Shown one piece after another: positions 5,955 to 11,899 of a DNA stretch of 12,714 bases. Origin of the DNA: Planctomycetota bacterium (lineage in GTDB: Bacteria > Planctomycetota > SBBH01 > JACQRN01). Each line of letters starts with the position of its first letter. Position 1 is the stretch's first letter. Below the pieces are notes generated by a model. The model made no database searches and was not told where the DNA came from. It worked only from the letters and a program-made list of their open reading frames with translations. The stretch covers positions 1-12,714 of the forward strand of contig JACQRN010000120.1 in the NCBI GenBank assembly GCA_016206515.1. The letters are read 5' to 3'. A program made the translations under genes and the position numbers.

Positions 5955-6154
5955 CCGGCGTTCCTCACCGGTTCGAGGAGGTGCTCGTTCGCCGCGAGGG
6001 ACGAGGGAAGGCGCAGGTGGAGGGTCGCGGCGCACGCCGGGCAGACGGTGTACGCCATGATCCGCCCCAGGACGAGGTGCGTATGGGGGAACCAGTGCCC
6101 GCCCGCCTCGACCGCGTTGCACAGGCAGCATTGGACGACGCGGGAGCGCCCCAC
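5951..6154 (-). CDS. Small zinc-ribbon-like protein (first of a pair)
   Basis: About 67 residues from a GTG at 6154: VGRSRVVQCCLCNAVEAGGH, continuing to CPAC. Cys9/Cys10/Cys12 and Cys38-x2-Cys41 form a possible zinc site with His20, His24 and His26 nearby. Family not recognised. The start is uncertain: the frame stays open to an ATG at 6259, but that extension would translate through two strong hairpins, so I prefer the GTG, which has a weak GAAGAAG purine stretch 4 bases upstream. It is the first gene of a minus-strand run and overlaps the second zinc-ribbon gene by ATGA. The preceding hairpins suggest regulated expression. Confidence 0.5.
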   Translation of the reverse strand: MGRSRVVQCCLCNAVEAGGHWFPHTHLVLGRIMAYTVCPACAATLHLRLPSSLAANEHLLEPVRNAG

Positions 6155-6165
6155 GGGGTCTTCTT

Positions 6166-6210
6166 CGGTTTTTTCCGGGCCCGGGCTGCGCCCGGACCCG
6201 AAAAAAACCG
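6166..6210 (-). promoter_or_regulatory. Long leader hairpin immediately before the zinc-ribbon pair
   Basis: Plus-strand bases 6166-6186 and 6190-6210 are complementary at 19 of 21 positions around a 3-base loop (TGC at 6187-6189). The two mismatches are at 6180/6196 and 6175/6201. The stem contains a T6 run on one arm facing A's on the other. In minus-strand RNA it ends 11 bases before the GTG at 6154, next to the putative ribosome site, and its 5' arm takes in the U-tract of the adjacent terminator-like hairpin (6201-6234), so the two structures are mutually exclusive. Confidence 0.65.
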
Positions 6211-6234
6211 GGGGCGCGGACGACGCCCCCGGTT
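6201..6234 (-). terminator. Intrinsic terminator-like hairpin with U-tract (minus strand)
   Basis: Bases 6208-6216 and 6224-6232 pair perfectly (9 bp, CCGGGGGCG with CGCCCCCGG; 11 bp with flanking A/T pairs) around a 7-base loop. On the minus strand the stem is followed by seven T's (6207-6201), the classic form of a Rho-independent terminator. No minus-strand gene ends here: the nearest upstream one stops at 7240, beyond the antisense of folD. It therefore either attenuates the zinc-ribbon operon or stops read-through from the dnaA-pilT block. Confidence 0.7.
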
Positions 6235-6274
6235 CCCCGATGAACGGGATCAACACCAACCGATGACATCCCGG

Positions 6275-6320
6275 GGATCGACAATCCTTTCATTGTGCTG
6301 AAGTTGTTTCTGATCTCCCT
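6275..6320. promoter_or_regulatory. A+T-richer island, possible divergent promoter region
   Basis: This is the least GC-rich stretch of the spacer between the divergent zinc-ribbon and folD-like genes (for example CAATCCTTTCATTGTGCTG and GTTGTTTCTGATC). Promoters for both directions are expected here, but I cannot assign convincing -35/-10 pairs on either strand. Confidence 0.25.
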
Positions 6321-6357
6321 TCACACGGATGCGCAATCCGCTTGCGCCTCCGTGTGA
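6321..6357. promoter_or_regulatory. Near-perfect inverted repeat upstream of the folD-like gene
   Basis: TCACACGGA (6321-6329) pairs with TCCGTGTGA (6349-6357), and after one mismatch GCGCAA (6331-6336) pairs with TTGCGC (6342-6347), leaving the loop TCCGC. The 15-bp stem is not followed by a T-run on either strand, so it does not look like an intrinsic terminator. It ends 19 bases before the preferred GTG at 6377 and overlaps an alternative ATG at 6329. An operator or a 5'UTR structure is possible. Confidence 0.6.
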
Positions 6358-6376
6358 GCCTCCCTACCTTCCCTCC

Positions 6377-7237
6377 GTGGGCGCGGTCCTCCTCGACGGC
6401 AAGCGGCTGGCGGAAAAGATCCAGTCCGACCTGCGCACGCGCATCGCCGCACGGGGTGCCCCGCCTCCGCACCTGTGCGTCATCCAGACCGTCCCCGCAC
6501 CGGCCTCGCAGGTGTACGCCCGTCAGCTCGCTCGCGCCTGCCAGGAGATCGGGATGACGTTCTCCGTCCGGCCCCTGGGGGAGGACCTGACCGGCGCGGC
6601 GCTCGCCGAGGCGATCCGGGAGACCTGCGAGGAGACGACGGTCTGCGGCGTGATCCTCCAGATGCCGATCCCCCCCTCGATCGATCCGCACGAGATCCGG
6701 ATCCACATCGAGCGCCGGAAGGACGTCGAGCGGATCAACCCGACGAACCTGGGGTTCGTCGTGTACGCGAACCCCTCCCTCGCTCCCTGCACGGCGATGG
6801 CGGTGATGGAGCTGATCGCCTTGACGGGCCGCGACCTGCGCGGCGCCGAGGCGGTGGTCGTCGGCCACAGCGAGATCGTGGGAAAGCCGATCGCCCTCCT
6901 TCTCCTCGATCGCCTCGCGACGGTGACCGTCTGCCACGTCGGAACGCGGGACCTGGCCGCCCACACCCGCAGGGCGGACATCCTGGTCGTCGCGGTGGGC
7001 AGGCCGGCGCTCGTCACGCGCGACATGATCAAGCCGGGCGCCGTCGTCCTCGACGTGGGGGTCAACCGCGTCGGGCCCGAGGGGGAGACGCGGCTCGTCG
7101 GGGACGTCGCCGGGGATGTGTGCGATGTGGCAGGCCACCTCACGCCGGTCCCTGGCGGGGTGGGGCCGGTCACCGTCGCGATGATGCTGCGCAACACGGT
7201 CCTGGCGTGGGAAGCCGCCGCTGGGCGGACGGGATAG
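6377..7237 (+). CDS. FolD-like methylenetetrahydrofolate dehydrogenase/cyclohydrolase homologue lacking the catalytic lysine
   Basis: A 286-residue FolD-fold protein from GTG 6377; an ATG at 6329 would add 16 Pro-rich residues encoded by the hairpin. Landmarks: LLDGKRLAEKI (5-15), PASQVYARQLARACQEIG (42-59), QMPIP (95-99), the NADP loop GHSEIVGKP (163-171), LDVGVNRV (225-232) and TPVPGGVGPVT (256-266). FolD interconverts methylene-, methenyl- and 10-formyl-tetrahydrofolate in the cytoplasm. In E. coli FolD, Tyr50 is followed four residues later by catalytic Lys54; here Tyr47 is followed by Leu51. KDVDG is changed to KDVER (115-119), and CTP to CTA (138-140). Cyclohydrolase activity should therefore be weak or absent, while the dinucleotide site looks intact. 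It may be a monofunctional dehydrogenase or a paralogue with another substrate. No Shine-Dalgarno is visible. Its stop lies 2 bases from the opposing TPR gene. Confidence 0.88.
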   Translation: MGAVLLDGKRLAEKIQSDLRTRIAARGAPPPHLCVIQTVPAPASQVYARQLARACQEIGMTFSVRPLGEDLTGAALAEAIRETCEETTVCGVILQMPIPPSIDPHEIRIHIERRKDVERINPTNLGFVVYANPSLAPCTAMAVMELIALTGRDLRGAEAVVVGHSEIVGKPIALLLLDRLATVTVCHVGTRDLAAHTRRADILVVAVGRPALVTRDMIKPGAVVLDVGVNRVGPEGETRLVGDVAGDVCDVAGHLTPVPGGVGPVTVAMMLRNTVLAWEAAAGRTG

Positions 7238-7239
7238 CC

Positions 7240-8010
7240 CTACGCCGTGCCGCCCGCCGCCAGGCGTGAGCGGGCCGATGCGTGGTACGCCGCGAGAAGA
7301 GGATCGGCGAGGAGTCCGTCGAGGACGGCGCGCGCGCCGTCGGCGTCCCCTGCCTCGCGCAGGTGGGACGCGAGCATCAGCAGGACCGGCCCGCGGCGGT
7401 CCGGATCCGTCGCGGTGGAGGCGGCCCGCCGCTCGCAGTCGATGGCGCTGCGCGGCTCCCCCATGGCGCGGTGCGCCTCGGCCATCCGCAGCCAGGCGTC
7501 GGGGTGGTCGCCGGCACGGGCGCCCTCGGCCGCGTAGAGCGCGAACGCCCCGCGAGGATCTCCCCGCTTCATCGCCGCGTCGCCGGCGTCGTAGGTCGGC
7601 TCCACCACCAGATTGTGGTCGCCCATCAGGCGATGGGGGATCCCATCAGTGAGGTAATACGCGAAGACCTGCACCGTATACGGCGTCCATACGAACGCGA
7701 TGAAGATCATGATCAGCATCGCCCACCCCGGGATCGCGGAGAAGGGGTGCGCCGCGACGTTCTGGTTCCCCAGATCCGTTATCGCCCGCATGTGCTGCTC
7801 CCCCATGAACTCCCCTCGCGCCGGATCGGCGTACCCGAGACGCTGCGCCCCCTGCATCATCACGAAGCAGCCGGCGAGGAAGACTGGGGCGAGGACAAGA
7901 TGAAATCGCGTCCGCTCCACCACCCAGCGGTTCCCGCGAAACGACTGCCACCCGAGCACAACCCCGCCCACGATGAGCATCAGGGCCACGGCGGCAAAGA
8001 GAACGCTCAC
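7240..8010 (-). CDS. Membrane protein with C-terminal TPR-like repeats
   Basis: A 256-residue protein with a GTG start; GAGGTAGGGGA lies just upstream. Hydrophobic segments at about 3-21, 37-54 and 94-118 suggest three membrane spans. From about 138 the protein is soluble and helical, with TPR-like pairs: DAGDAAMKRGDPRGAFALYA (141-160), AWLRMAEAHRAMGEPRSAID (172-191) and MLASHLREAGDADGARAVLD (212-231). I recognise no named family. The gene follows pilT by 7 bases in the same direction, so it could be a membrane-anchored scaffold for that motor, but this is inference from position alone. Its TAG is 2 bases from the stop of the convergent folD-like gene, leaving no room for a dedicated terminator. 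Confidence 0.75.
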   Translation of the reverse strand: MSVLFAAVALMLIVGGVVLGWQSFRGNRWVVERTRFHLVLAPVFLAGCFVMMQGAQRLGYADPARGEFMGEQHMRAITDLGNQNVAAHPFSAIPGWAMLIMIFIAFVWTPYTVQVFAYYLTDGIPHRLMGDHNLVVEPTYDAGDAAMKRGDPRGAFALYAAEGARAGDHPDAWLRMAEAHRAMGEPRSAIDCERRAASTATDPDRRGPVLLMLASHLREAGDADGARAVLDGLLADPLLAAYHASARSRLAAGGTA

Positions 8011-8017
8011 CGGTCCC

Positions 8018-9076
8018 CTACCTCGTCAGCGCCGCCGGATTCCGCATCCGGCGCTTCGCCTCCTCGAACGAGATCACCCCGTCGAGGGCGAGCTGCTTGA
8101 GGGCGTGGTCCATCGTGACCATCCCCTCCTTCCCGCCGGTCTCCATCATCGAGTAGACCTGCGGGAGCTTCCCGTCGCGGATCAGGTGCGCGACCGCCGG
8201 CGTGTTCACCAGGAACTCGACCACCACGTGCAACCCCTTGCCGTCGGCGCGCGGGACCAGGCGCTGCGACATCACCGCCAAAAGCGAGAACGCCAGCTGG
8301 GTCCGGACCTGCGACTGGTGGTGCGGCGGGAAGGAGTCGACGATCCGGTCGATCGCCTGCACGGCGTCGTTGGTGTGGAGCGTGGTCAACACCAGGTGCC
8401 CCGTCTCGGCGGCGGTGAGCGCCGCGGACATCGTCTCGGGGTCGCGCATCTCGCCCACCAGGATCACGTCGGGGTTCTGCCGCAGGACGTGCTTGAGCGC
8501 CTCCGCGAACGAGAGGGTGTCGGACCCGACCTCCCTCTGGTCGACGATGGAGCGGATGTTCTGGTGGAGGAACTCGATCGGGTCCTCGACCGTCACCACG
8601 TGGCACTCCCTCTGGTGGTTGATGATCCCGACCATCGCGGCCAAGGTCGTGCTCTTCCCGTGACCGGTCGGCCCCGTGACGGCGAACAGCCCCTGCGGCC
8701 GCAGGGCGAACTCGCGCAGGATCGGCGGAAGGTTCAGGGGCTCCAGCTCGGGGATCGTCATCGAGATGATCCGAAACGCCCCGCCGACCGCCCCGCGCTG
8801 GAAGTAGAGGTTCCCGCGGAAGCGGTACTTCCCCTGGTAGTCGAACGAGAAGTCGAGCTCCCGCTCGCGCTCGAACCGGGCGACCTGCTCGGAGTGGACG
8901 ATCGCGTAGCACCAGCGCTTGACGTCCTCGGGGGTGAGCGCCTTCGTCCCGACCGGCCGCAGATCCCCGTGGATCCGGATCCGCGGCGGCGACCCCGCGG
9001 TGACCAGGATGTCGCTCCCCCCCTTCTGGACGGCGAGGTCGAACAGGCGGACCAGGCCGTCGGTGCCAGCGTCCAC
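8018..9076 (-). CDS. pilT: PilT-type twitching motility/retraction ATPase
   Basis: A 352-residue secretion ATPase very close in layout to PilT. The N-terminal PAS-like domain has KGGSDILVTAGSPPRIRIHG (18-37). The core has Walker A GPTGHGKST (135-143), Asp box VTVEDPIEF (161-169), Walker B DVILVGEMRD (203-212) and the His box TGHLVLTTLHTN (225-236). The usual C-terminal AIRNLIREGK region reads AVAHLIRDGK (294-303), followed by ETGGKEGMVTMDHAL (312-326). PilT depolymerises type IV pili by ATP hydrolysis at the inner membrane. The start chosen is GTG 9076, which gives family-standard length; the longer open frame to 9259 overlaps dnaA and looks noncoding. It follows dnaA by 55 bases. No PilB, PilC or pilin gene is present, so a PilT/PilU-like relative serving another machine is not excluded. 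Confidence 0.92.
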   Translation of the reverse strand: MDAGTDGLVRLFDLAVQKGGSDILVTAGSPPRIRIHGDLRPVGTKALTPEDVKRWCYAIVHSEQVARFERERELDFSFDYQGKYRFRGNLYFQRGAVGGAFRIISMTIPELEPLNLPPILREFALRPQGLFAVTGPTGHGKSTTLAAMVGIINHQRECHVVTVEDPIEFLHQNIRSIVDQREVGSDTLSFAEALKHVLRQNPDVILVGEMRDPETMSAALTAAETGHLVLTTLHTNDAVQAIDRIVDSFPPHHQSQVRTQLAFSLLAVMSQRLVPRADGKGLHVVVEFLVNTPAVAHLIRDGKLPQVYSMMETGGKEGMVTMDHALKQLALDGVISFEEAKRRMRNPAALTR

Positions 9077-9131
9077 GGAGACAGGGTACCCCTTTCGGGG
9101 GGCGGGCGGGGGGACGCAGAGGGCGGCAGCC

Positions 9132-10547
9132 CTACCCGCGCGAGCCGCTGCGCAACTGCACGGTCGTCTCCTCGACCATCCGGGCGAACTCGGCGTCGCG
9201 CTTGACCCGGCCTCCGATCTGGTCGCAGGCGTACATGACGGTCGTGTGGTCGCGGCCACCGAAGTAGCCGCCGATCTCCTCGAGTGAGTAGTCCGTGAGG
9301 CTGCGCGCCAGGAACATGCAGACCTGCCGCGGGAGCGTGACCGACTTCGAGCGGCGCTTCGACTGGAGGTCGGAGAGCTTCACGCTGTAGCGCGCGGTGA
9401 TCGCCCCCTGGATGTCCTCGATCGTGATATGACGCCGCTTCTCGATCAGGAGGTCCGAGAAGATCTCGCGCGCCAGCGCCAGGTTGATCCGGCGAGCGGT
9501 CAACGTCGCCGAGCCGATCAGCTTCGTGACGGCCCCCTCCAACTCGCGGATGTTCGTGTCGACCGCCTTCGCGACGAAGGCGAGGACCTCGTCCGGGATC
9601 TCGGAGCCGCGCAACTCCGCCTTCTGCTTGAGGATCGCCACGCGCGTCTCGAGGTTCGGCTTGTCGATCCTCGCCACCAGCCCCCACTTGAAGCGGCTCA
9701 CCAGCCGGTCCTCGATCGTCGGGATGTCCATCGGCGAGGAGTCGCTCGACAGGATGATCTGGCGGTTCGCGTCGAACAGCTCGTTGAACGTGTGGAAGAA
9801 CTCCTCCTGGGTGGACTCCTTGTTCGCCAGGAAGTGGATGTCGTCGACCAGCAGGACCCCGACGGTCCGGTGCCGCCGGCGGAAGGCGTCGAGGCTCCCC
9901 GACTTGAGCGCCCCGATGAAGCTGTTCACGAACGTCTCGCACGAGAGGTACAGGATGTCGGTGCGCGGCGCGCGCGCGAGCATGTGGTGGCAGATCGCCT
10001 GCAGGAGGTGCGTCTTGCCCAACCCCACCGCCCCGTGCAGGAACAGGGGGTTGTACGCCTGCGCGGGCGCCTCGGCGACCGCCAGCGCCGCCGCGTGGGC
10101 GAGACGGTTGGACGGCCCCACCACGAAGTGGTCGAAGGTGTAGGAGGGGTTGAGCGGCAGGCGCGCCTCCGCGCCAGAACGCATCGGGTCGGTCCGGACC
10201 GGCGAGGCCGGGACCGGCAAGGCCGGGACCGACGAGGGATGGGCCGTGGAGGCCGACGAAGAGGCGCTGGCGTCGGAGGCGGTCGCGGACGCCCCTTCGG
10301 GGAGGCGCAGCGTCACCTGCGGGCGGGAGCGCATCACGTCCTCGGCCGCCTTGCGGATCGTGTCGAGGTAGTACTTCTGCAGCCACTCCCGGATGAACTC
10401 GTTCGGGACCTCCAGGTCGAGCCGGCTGGAGGAAACCTCCCGGGCCTCGACGCGCCGGAACCACGTGTCGAACTGCTGCTTCTTGATACGGCGCGAGATT
10501 TCGTCTCGGACGTTGGCCCAGGAAACCTGCGACGGGGGTTCGGACAT
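9132..10547 (-). CDS. dnaA: Chromosomal replication initiator protein DnaA
   Basis: A 471-residue protein with all four DnaA domains. Domain I (1-80) has ANVRDEISRRIKKQQFDTWF (11-30). Domain II (about 84-130) is a Ser/Ala/Pro-rich linker. The AAA+ domain III has Walker A GAVGLGKTH (172-180), Walker B LLVDDIHFL (232-240), sensor 1 ILSSDSSP (265-272) and the arginine-finger region RLVSRFKWG (281-289). Domain IV holds the DNA-binding signature GGRDHTTVMYACDQI (430-444). DnaA binds DnaA boxes and opens the origin. The ATG at 10547 gives a normal N-terminus; a 9-residue upstream extension is discounted. It lacks a clear Shine-Dalgarno. It lies 107 bases after yidD and before pilT, an unusual setting because dnaN, recF, rpmH and rnpA are not adjacent. 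Confidence 0.97.
   Translation of the reverse strand: MSEPPSQVSWANVRDEISRRIKKQQFDTWFRRVEAREVSSSRLDLEVPNEFIREWLQKYYLDTIRKAAEDVMRSRPQVTLRLPEGASATASDASASSSASTAHPSSVPALPVPASPVRTDPMRSGAEARLPLNPSYTFDHFVVGPSNRLAHAAALAVAEAPAQAYNPLFLHGAVGLGKTHLLQAICHHMLARAPRTDILYLSCETFVNSFIGALKSGSLDAFRRRHRTVGVLLVDDIHFLANKESTQEEFFHTFNELFDANRQIILSSDSSPMDIPTIEDRLVSRFKWGLVARIDKPNLETRVAILKQKAELRGSEIPDEVLAFVAKAVDTNIRELEGAVTKLIGSATLTARRINLALAREIFSDLLIEKRRHITIEDIQGAITARYSVKLSDLQSKRRSKSVTLPRQVCMFLARSLTDYSLEEIGGYFGGRDHTTVMYACDQIGGRVKRDAEFARMVEETTVQLRSGSRG
10201..10230 (-). repeat. 15-base imperfect tandem repeat in DnaA domain II
   Basis: GGCGAGGCCGGGACC (10201-10215) is followed by GGCAAGGCCGGGACC (10216-10230), a 14/15 match in frame with dnaA, giving repeated Pro-Val/Leu-Pro-Ala units in the linker. 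Domain II is the variable linker of DnaA, so repeat growth here is probably harmless. Confidence 0.6.
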
Positions 10548-10654
10548 CGTTTCGCCGTCGCGACGCACACGCAAGCGCGTCGTGAAGCGGGACGCGAGGG
10601 TATCGGGCGGTCTTCTATCGTGTCAACCGGAAACGGACGGCGCGCGACGCGCGA

Positions 10655-10870
10655 CTACGCCTCGTCGCGCCCGACCGGACCCCATGGATGGCACCGCGAC
10701 AGGCGCCGCACCCCCCGCGCGACCCCCCGGCACGCGCCGTGCCGGGCGATCGCGTCGATCCAGTACTGCGAACAGGTGGGGTGGAAGCGGCATCGTCCCG
10801 CGAACAGCCGCCCCCACGTGGCGCGGTAGAGGCGAAGCGTCGTGACGAGACACGTTCCGAGGGCGCGCAC
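10655..10870 (-). CDS. yidD: YidD membrane protein insertion efficiency factor
   Basis: A 71-residue protein from GTG 10870. It has the YidD pattern: LRLYRATWG (12-20), then CRFHPTCSQYWIDAI (27-41) matching the family's CRFxPTCSxYaxeAi, RHG (43-45), and RCHPWGPVGRDE (59-70) against the usual RCHPWxxGGxDPVP. The C-terminal GGxDPVP is altered to VGRDEA, and the N-terminus is short. YidD is a small inner-membrane-associated protein that helps YidC-dependent insertion. It is usually found between rnpA and yidC; here it heads a block running into dnaA, 107 bases downstream. A TAGTAT on the same strand ends 7 bases before the GTG, so the message might be leaderless. Confidence 0.93.
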   Translation of the reverse strand: MRALGTCLVTTLRLYRATWGRLFAGRCRFHPTCSQYWIDAIARHGACRGVARGVRRLSRCHPWGPVGRDEA

Positions 10871-10875
10871 GGGGC

Positions 10876-10882
10876 TATACTA
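10876..10882. promoter_or_regulatory. Overlapping divergent -10-like elements between yidD and the response regulator
   Basis: The plus strand has TATACT at 10876-10881, placed to start transcription about 25 bases before the ATG at 10913. The minus strand reads TAGTAT over 10882-10877, which would start transcription at or next to the yidD GTG (10870). These stand out in GC-rich surroundings. Neither has a good -35 box at 16-18 bases, so the call rests on the -10 elements and the divergent gene layout. Confidence 0.45.
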
Positions 10883-10912
10883 GCCTGCGGCGCCCCGTCG
10901 GCGCCCGATGCG

Positions 10913-11839
10913 ATGCCGAACCCCGAACCGGACGCCCCGTGCATCCTTCTGGTCGACGATGAGGAGGCGATCCTCCAGGTTCTCCACGGCGCCCTGACCG
11001 CCTCCGGCCTGGCGAAGGAGATCGCGATGGCGAAGAACGCCCGCGAGGCGCTCGGCTGGCTGCGCCAGCGTGCCTGGAAGGCCGACCTGGTGGTCAGCGA
11101 CCTGTCGATGCCGGGCCTGTCGGGCGAGGACCTCCTGGCCGAGATCAAGGCGAACGCGCCGGACCTCCCGGTGATCGTCCTGACGGCGCATTCGCTCGAC
11201 GAGCGCATCATCCGCTGCCTCGAACGGGGGGCGAGCGACTTCCTGGTGAAGCCCGTGCCGCTCAAACTGTTCACCCAGACGGTCTCGGCGATCCTCGAGC
11301 GCCGTGCCGAGTCTCGGGGGGGAGGCGGGGCGATGCGCGTCTCGCTGCCGGTCAGCGGGTGGATCGAGCTGACGGCCACCAGCCACATCGAATACGTGGA
11401 GCGTTTCCGCCGGTTCACGGAACTGCTCTATGGGACGCGTCTGGCCGAGGACGCGAAGTTCCAGCTGCGCATGGCGATCGACGAGATCGGACGCAACGCC
11501 GTCGAGTGGGGGAACCGCGAGTCGCGGACCAAGCGGATCCAGCTCACCTACGCCTTCTTCGACAGCCAGATCGTCATCAAGATCGAGGACGATGGGAAGG
11601 GGTTCGACACCTCGGCGCTGCAGGACCCGACGAGGGACCCGCTGATGCACCTGCAGGACCGGGAGGCGCAGGGGAAGCGCCCGGGGGGGTTCGGCGTCTT
11701 CCTGATCCGCAAGCTCATGGACGACGTGATCTACAACGAGCGGGGGAACGTCGTCGTGATGACCAAGCGCCTCCCGGGACTCCCCGCGGAGGAGCCGCCG
11801 GGGGCAAAGCCCCAGGCGAAGGCTCCCGGGGGCTCTTGA
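10913..11839 (+). CDS. Response regulator receiver fused to RsbW-like (HATPase_c_2) serine kinase domain
   Basis: A 308-residue two-domain protein. Residues 8-130 form a CheY-like receiver: acidic pair Asp15-Asp16 in ILLVDDEEA, phospho-acceptor Asp63 in VVSDLSMPG, Thr91 in LTAHS and Lys113 in LVKPV. Residues 142-290 resemble the anti-sigma factor/serine kinase ATPase of the RsbW/SpoIIAB type: N-box FQLRMAIDEIGRNAVEWGN (183-201) with Glu191 and Asn195, G1 box IEDDGKGFD (224-232) and G2 region PGGFGVFLIRKLMDDV (257-272). The tail (290-308) is Pro/Gly/Ala-rich. By family, phosphorylation of the receiver would control binding or phosphorylation of an anti-sigma antagonist in a partner switch. No antagonist, sigma factor or sensor kinase is adjacent. 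The ATG at 10913 is the in-frame start next to the receiver; no Shine-Dalgarno is seen. Confidence 0.9.
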   Translation: MPNPEPDAPCILLVDDEEAILQVLHGALTASGLAKEIAMAKNAREALGWLRQRAWKADLVVSDLSMPGLSGEDLLAEIKANAPDLPVIVLTAHSLDERIIRCLERGASDFLVKPVPLKLFTQTVSAILERRAESRGGGGAMRVSLPVSGWIELTATSHIEYVERFRRFTELLYGTRLAEDAKFQLRMAIDEIGRNAVEWGNRESRTKRIQLTYAFFDSQIVIKIEDDGKGFDTSALQDPTRDPLMHLQDREAQGKRPGGFGVFLIRKLMDDVIYNERGNVVVMTKRLPGLPAEEPPGAKPQAKAPGGS

Positions 11840-11864
11840 CCGTCCCCCCCGGCAGGGGTTGAAT
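11836..11864 (+). promoter_or_regulatory. Candidate promoter for the secreted TPR/HEAT protein gene
   Basis: TTGACC (11836-11841, five of six bases of the -35 consensus) and TTGAAT (11859-11864, four of six of -10) are separated by 17 bases. The -35 overlaps the stop codon of the response-regulator gene. Transcription would begin near 11871, about 29 bases before the ATG at 11900. Confidence 0.4.
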
Positions 11865-11899
11865 GCGCGTCCCTCGCGCCCTCCTGCGAGAGGCCGCTC

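Noticed and set aside
6155..6259. Extended start (ATG 6259) for the first zinc-ribbon gene
   Set aside because: The extra 35 residues are translated from the two hairpins and are Gly/Pro-rich; the GTG at 6154 after the hairpins is preferred, though not proven.
4650..6266. 538-residue plus-strand open frame
   Set aside because: It crosses a gene with clear nucleotidyltransferase motifs, the heptamer repeat, two small genes and the hairpins; its translation is low complexity.
8758..10464. 568-residue minus-strand open frame overlapping pilT and dnaA
   Set aside because: It is a frame-shifted shadow of DnaA and PilT, both of which are intact in other frames.
10548..10654. Possible rpmH or origin in the yidD-dnaA spacer
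   Set aside because: No frame resembles ribosomal protein L34, no DnaA box is visible and there is no AT-rich unwinding region.
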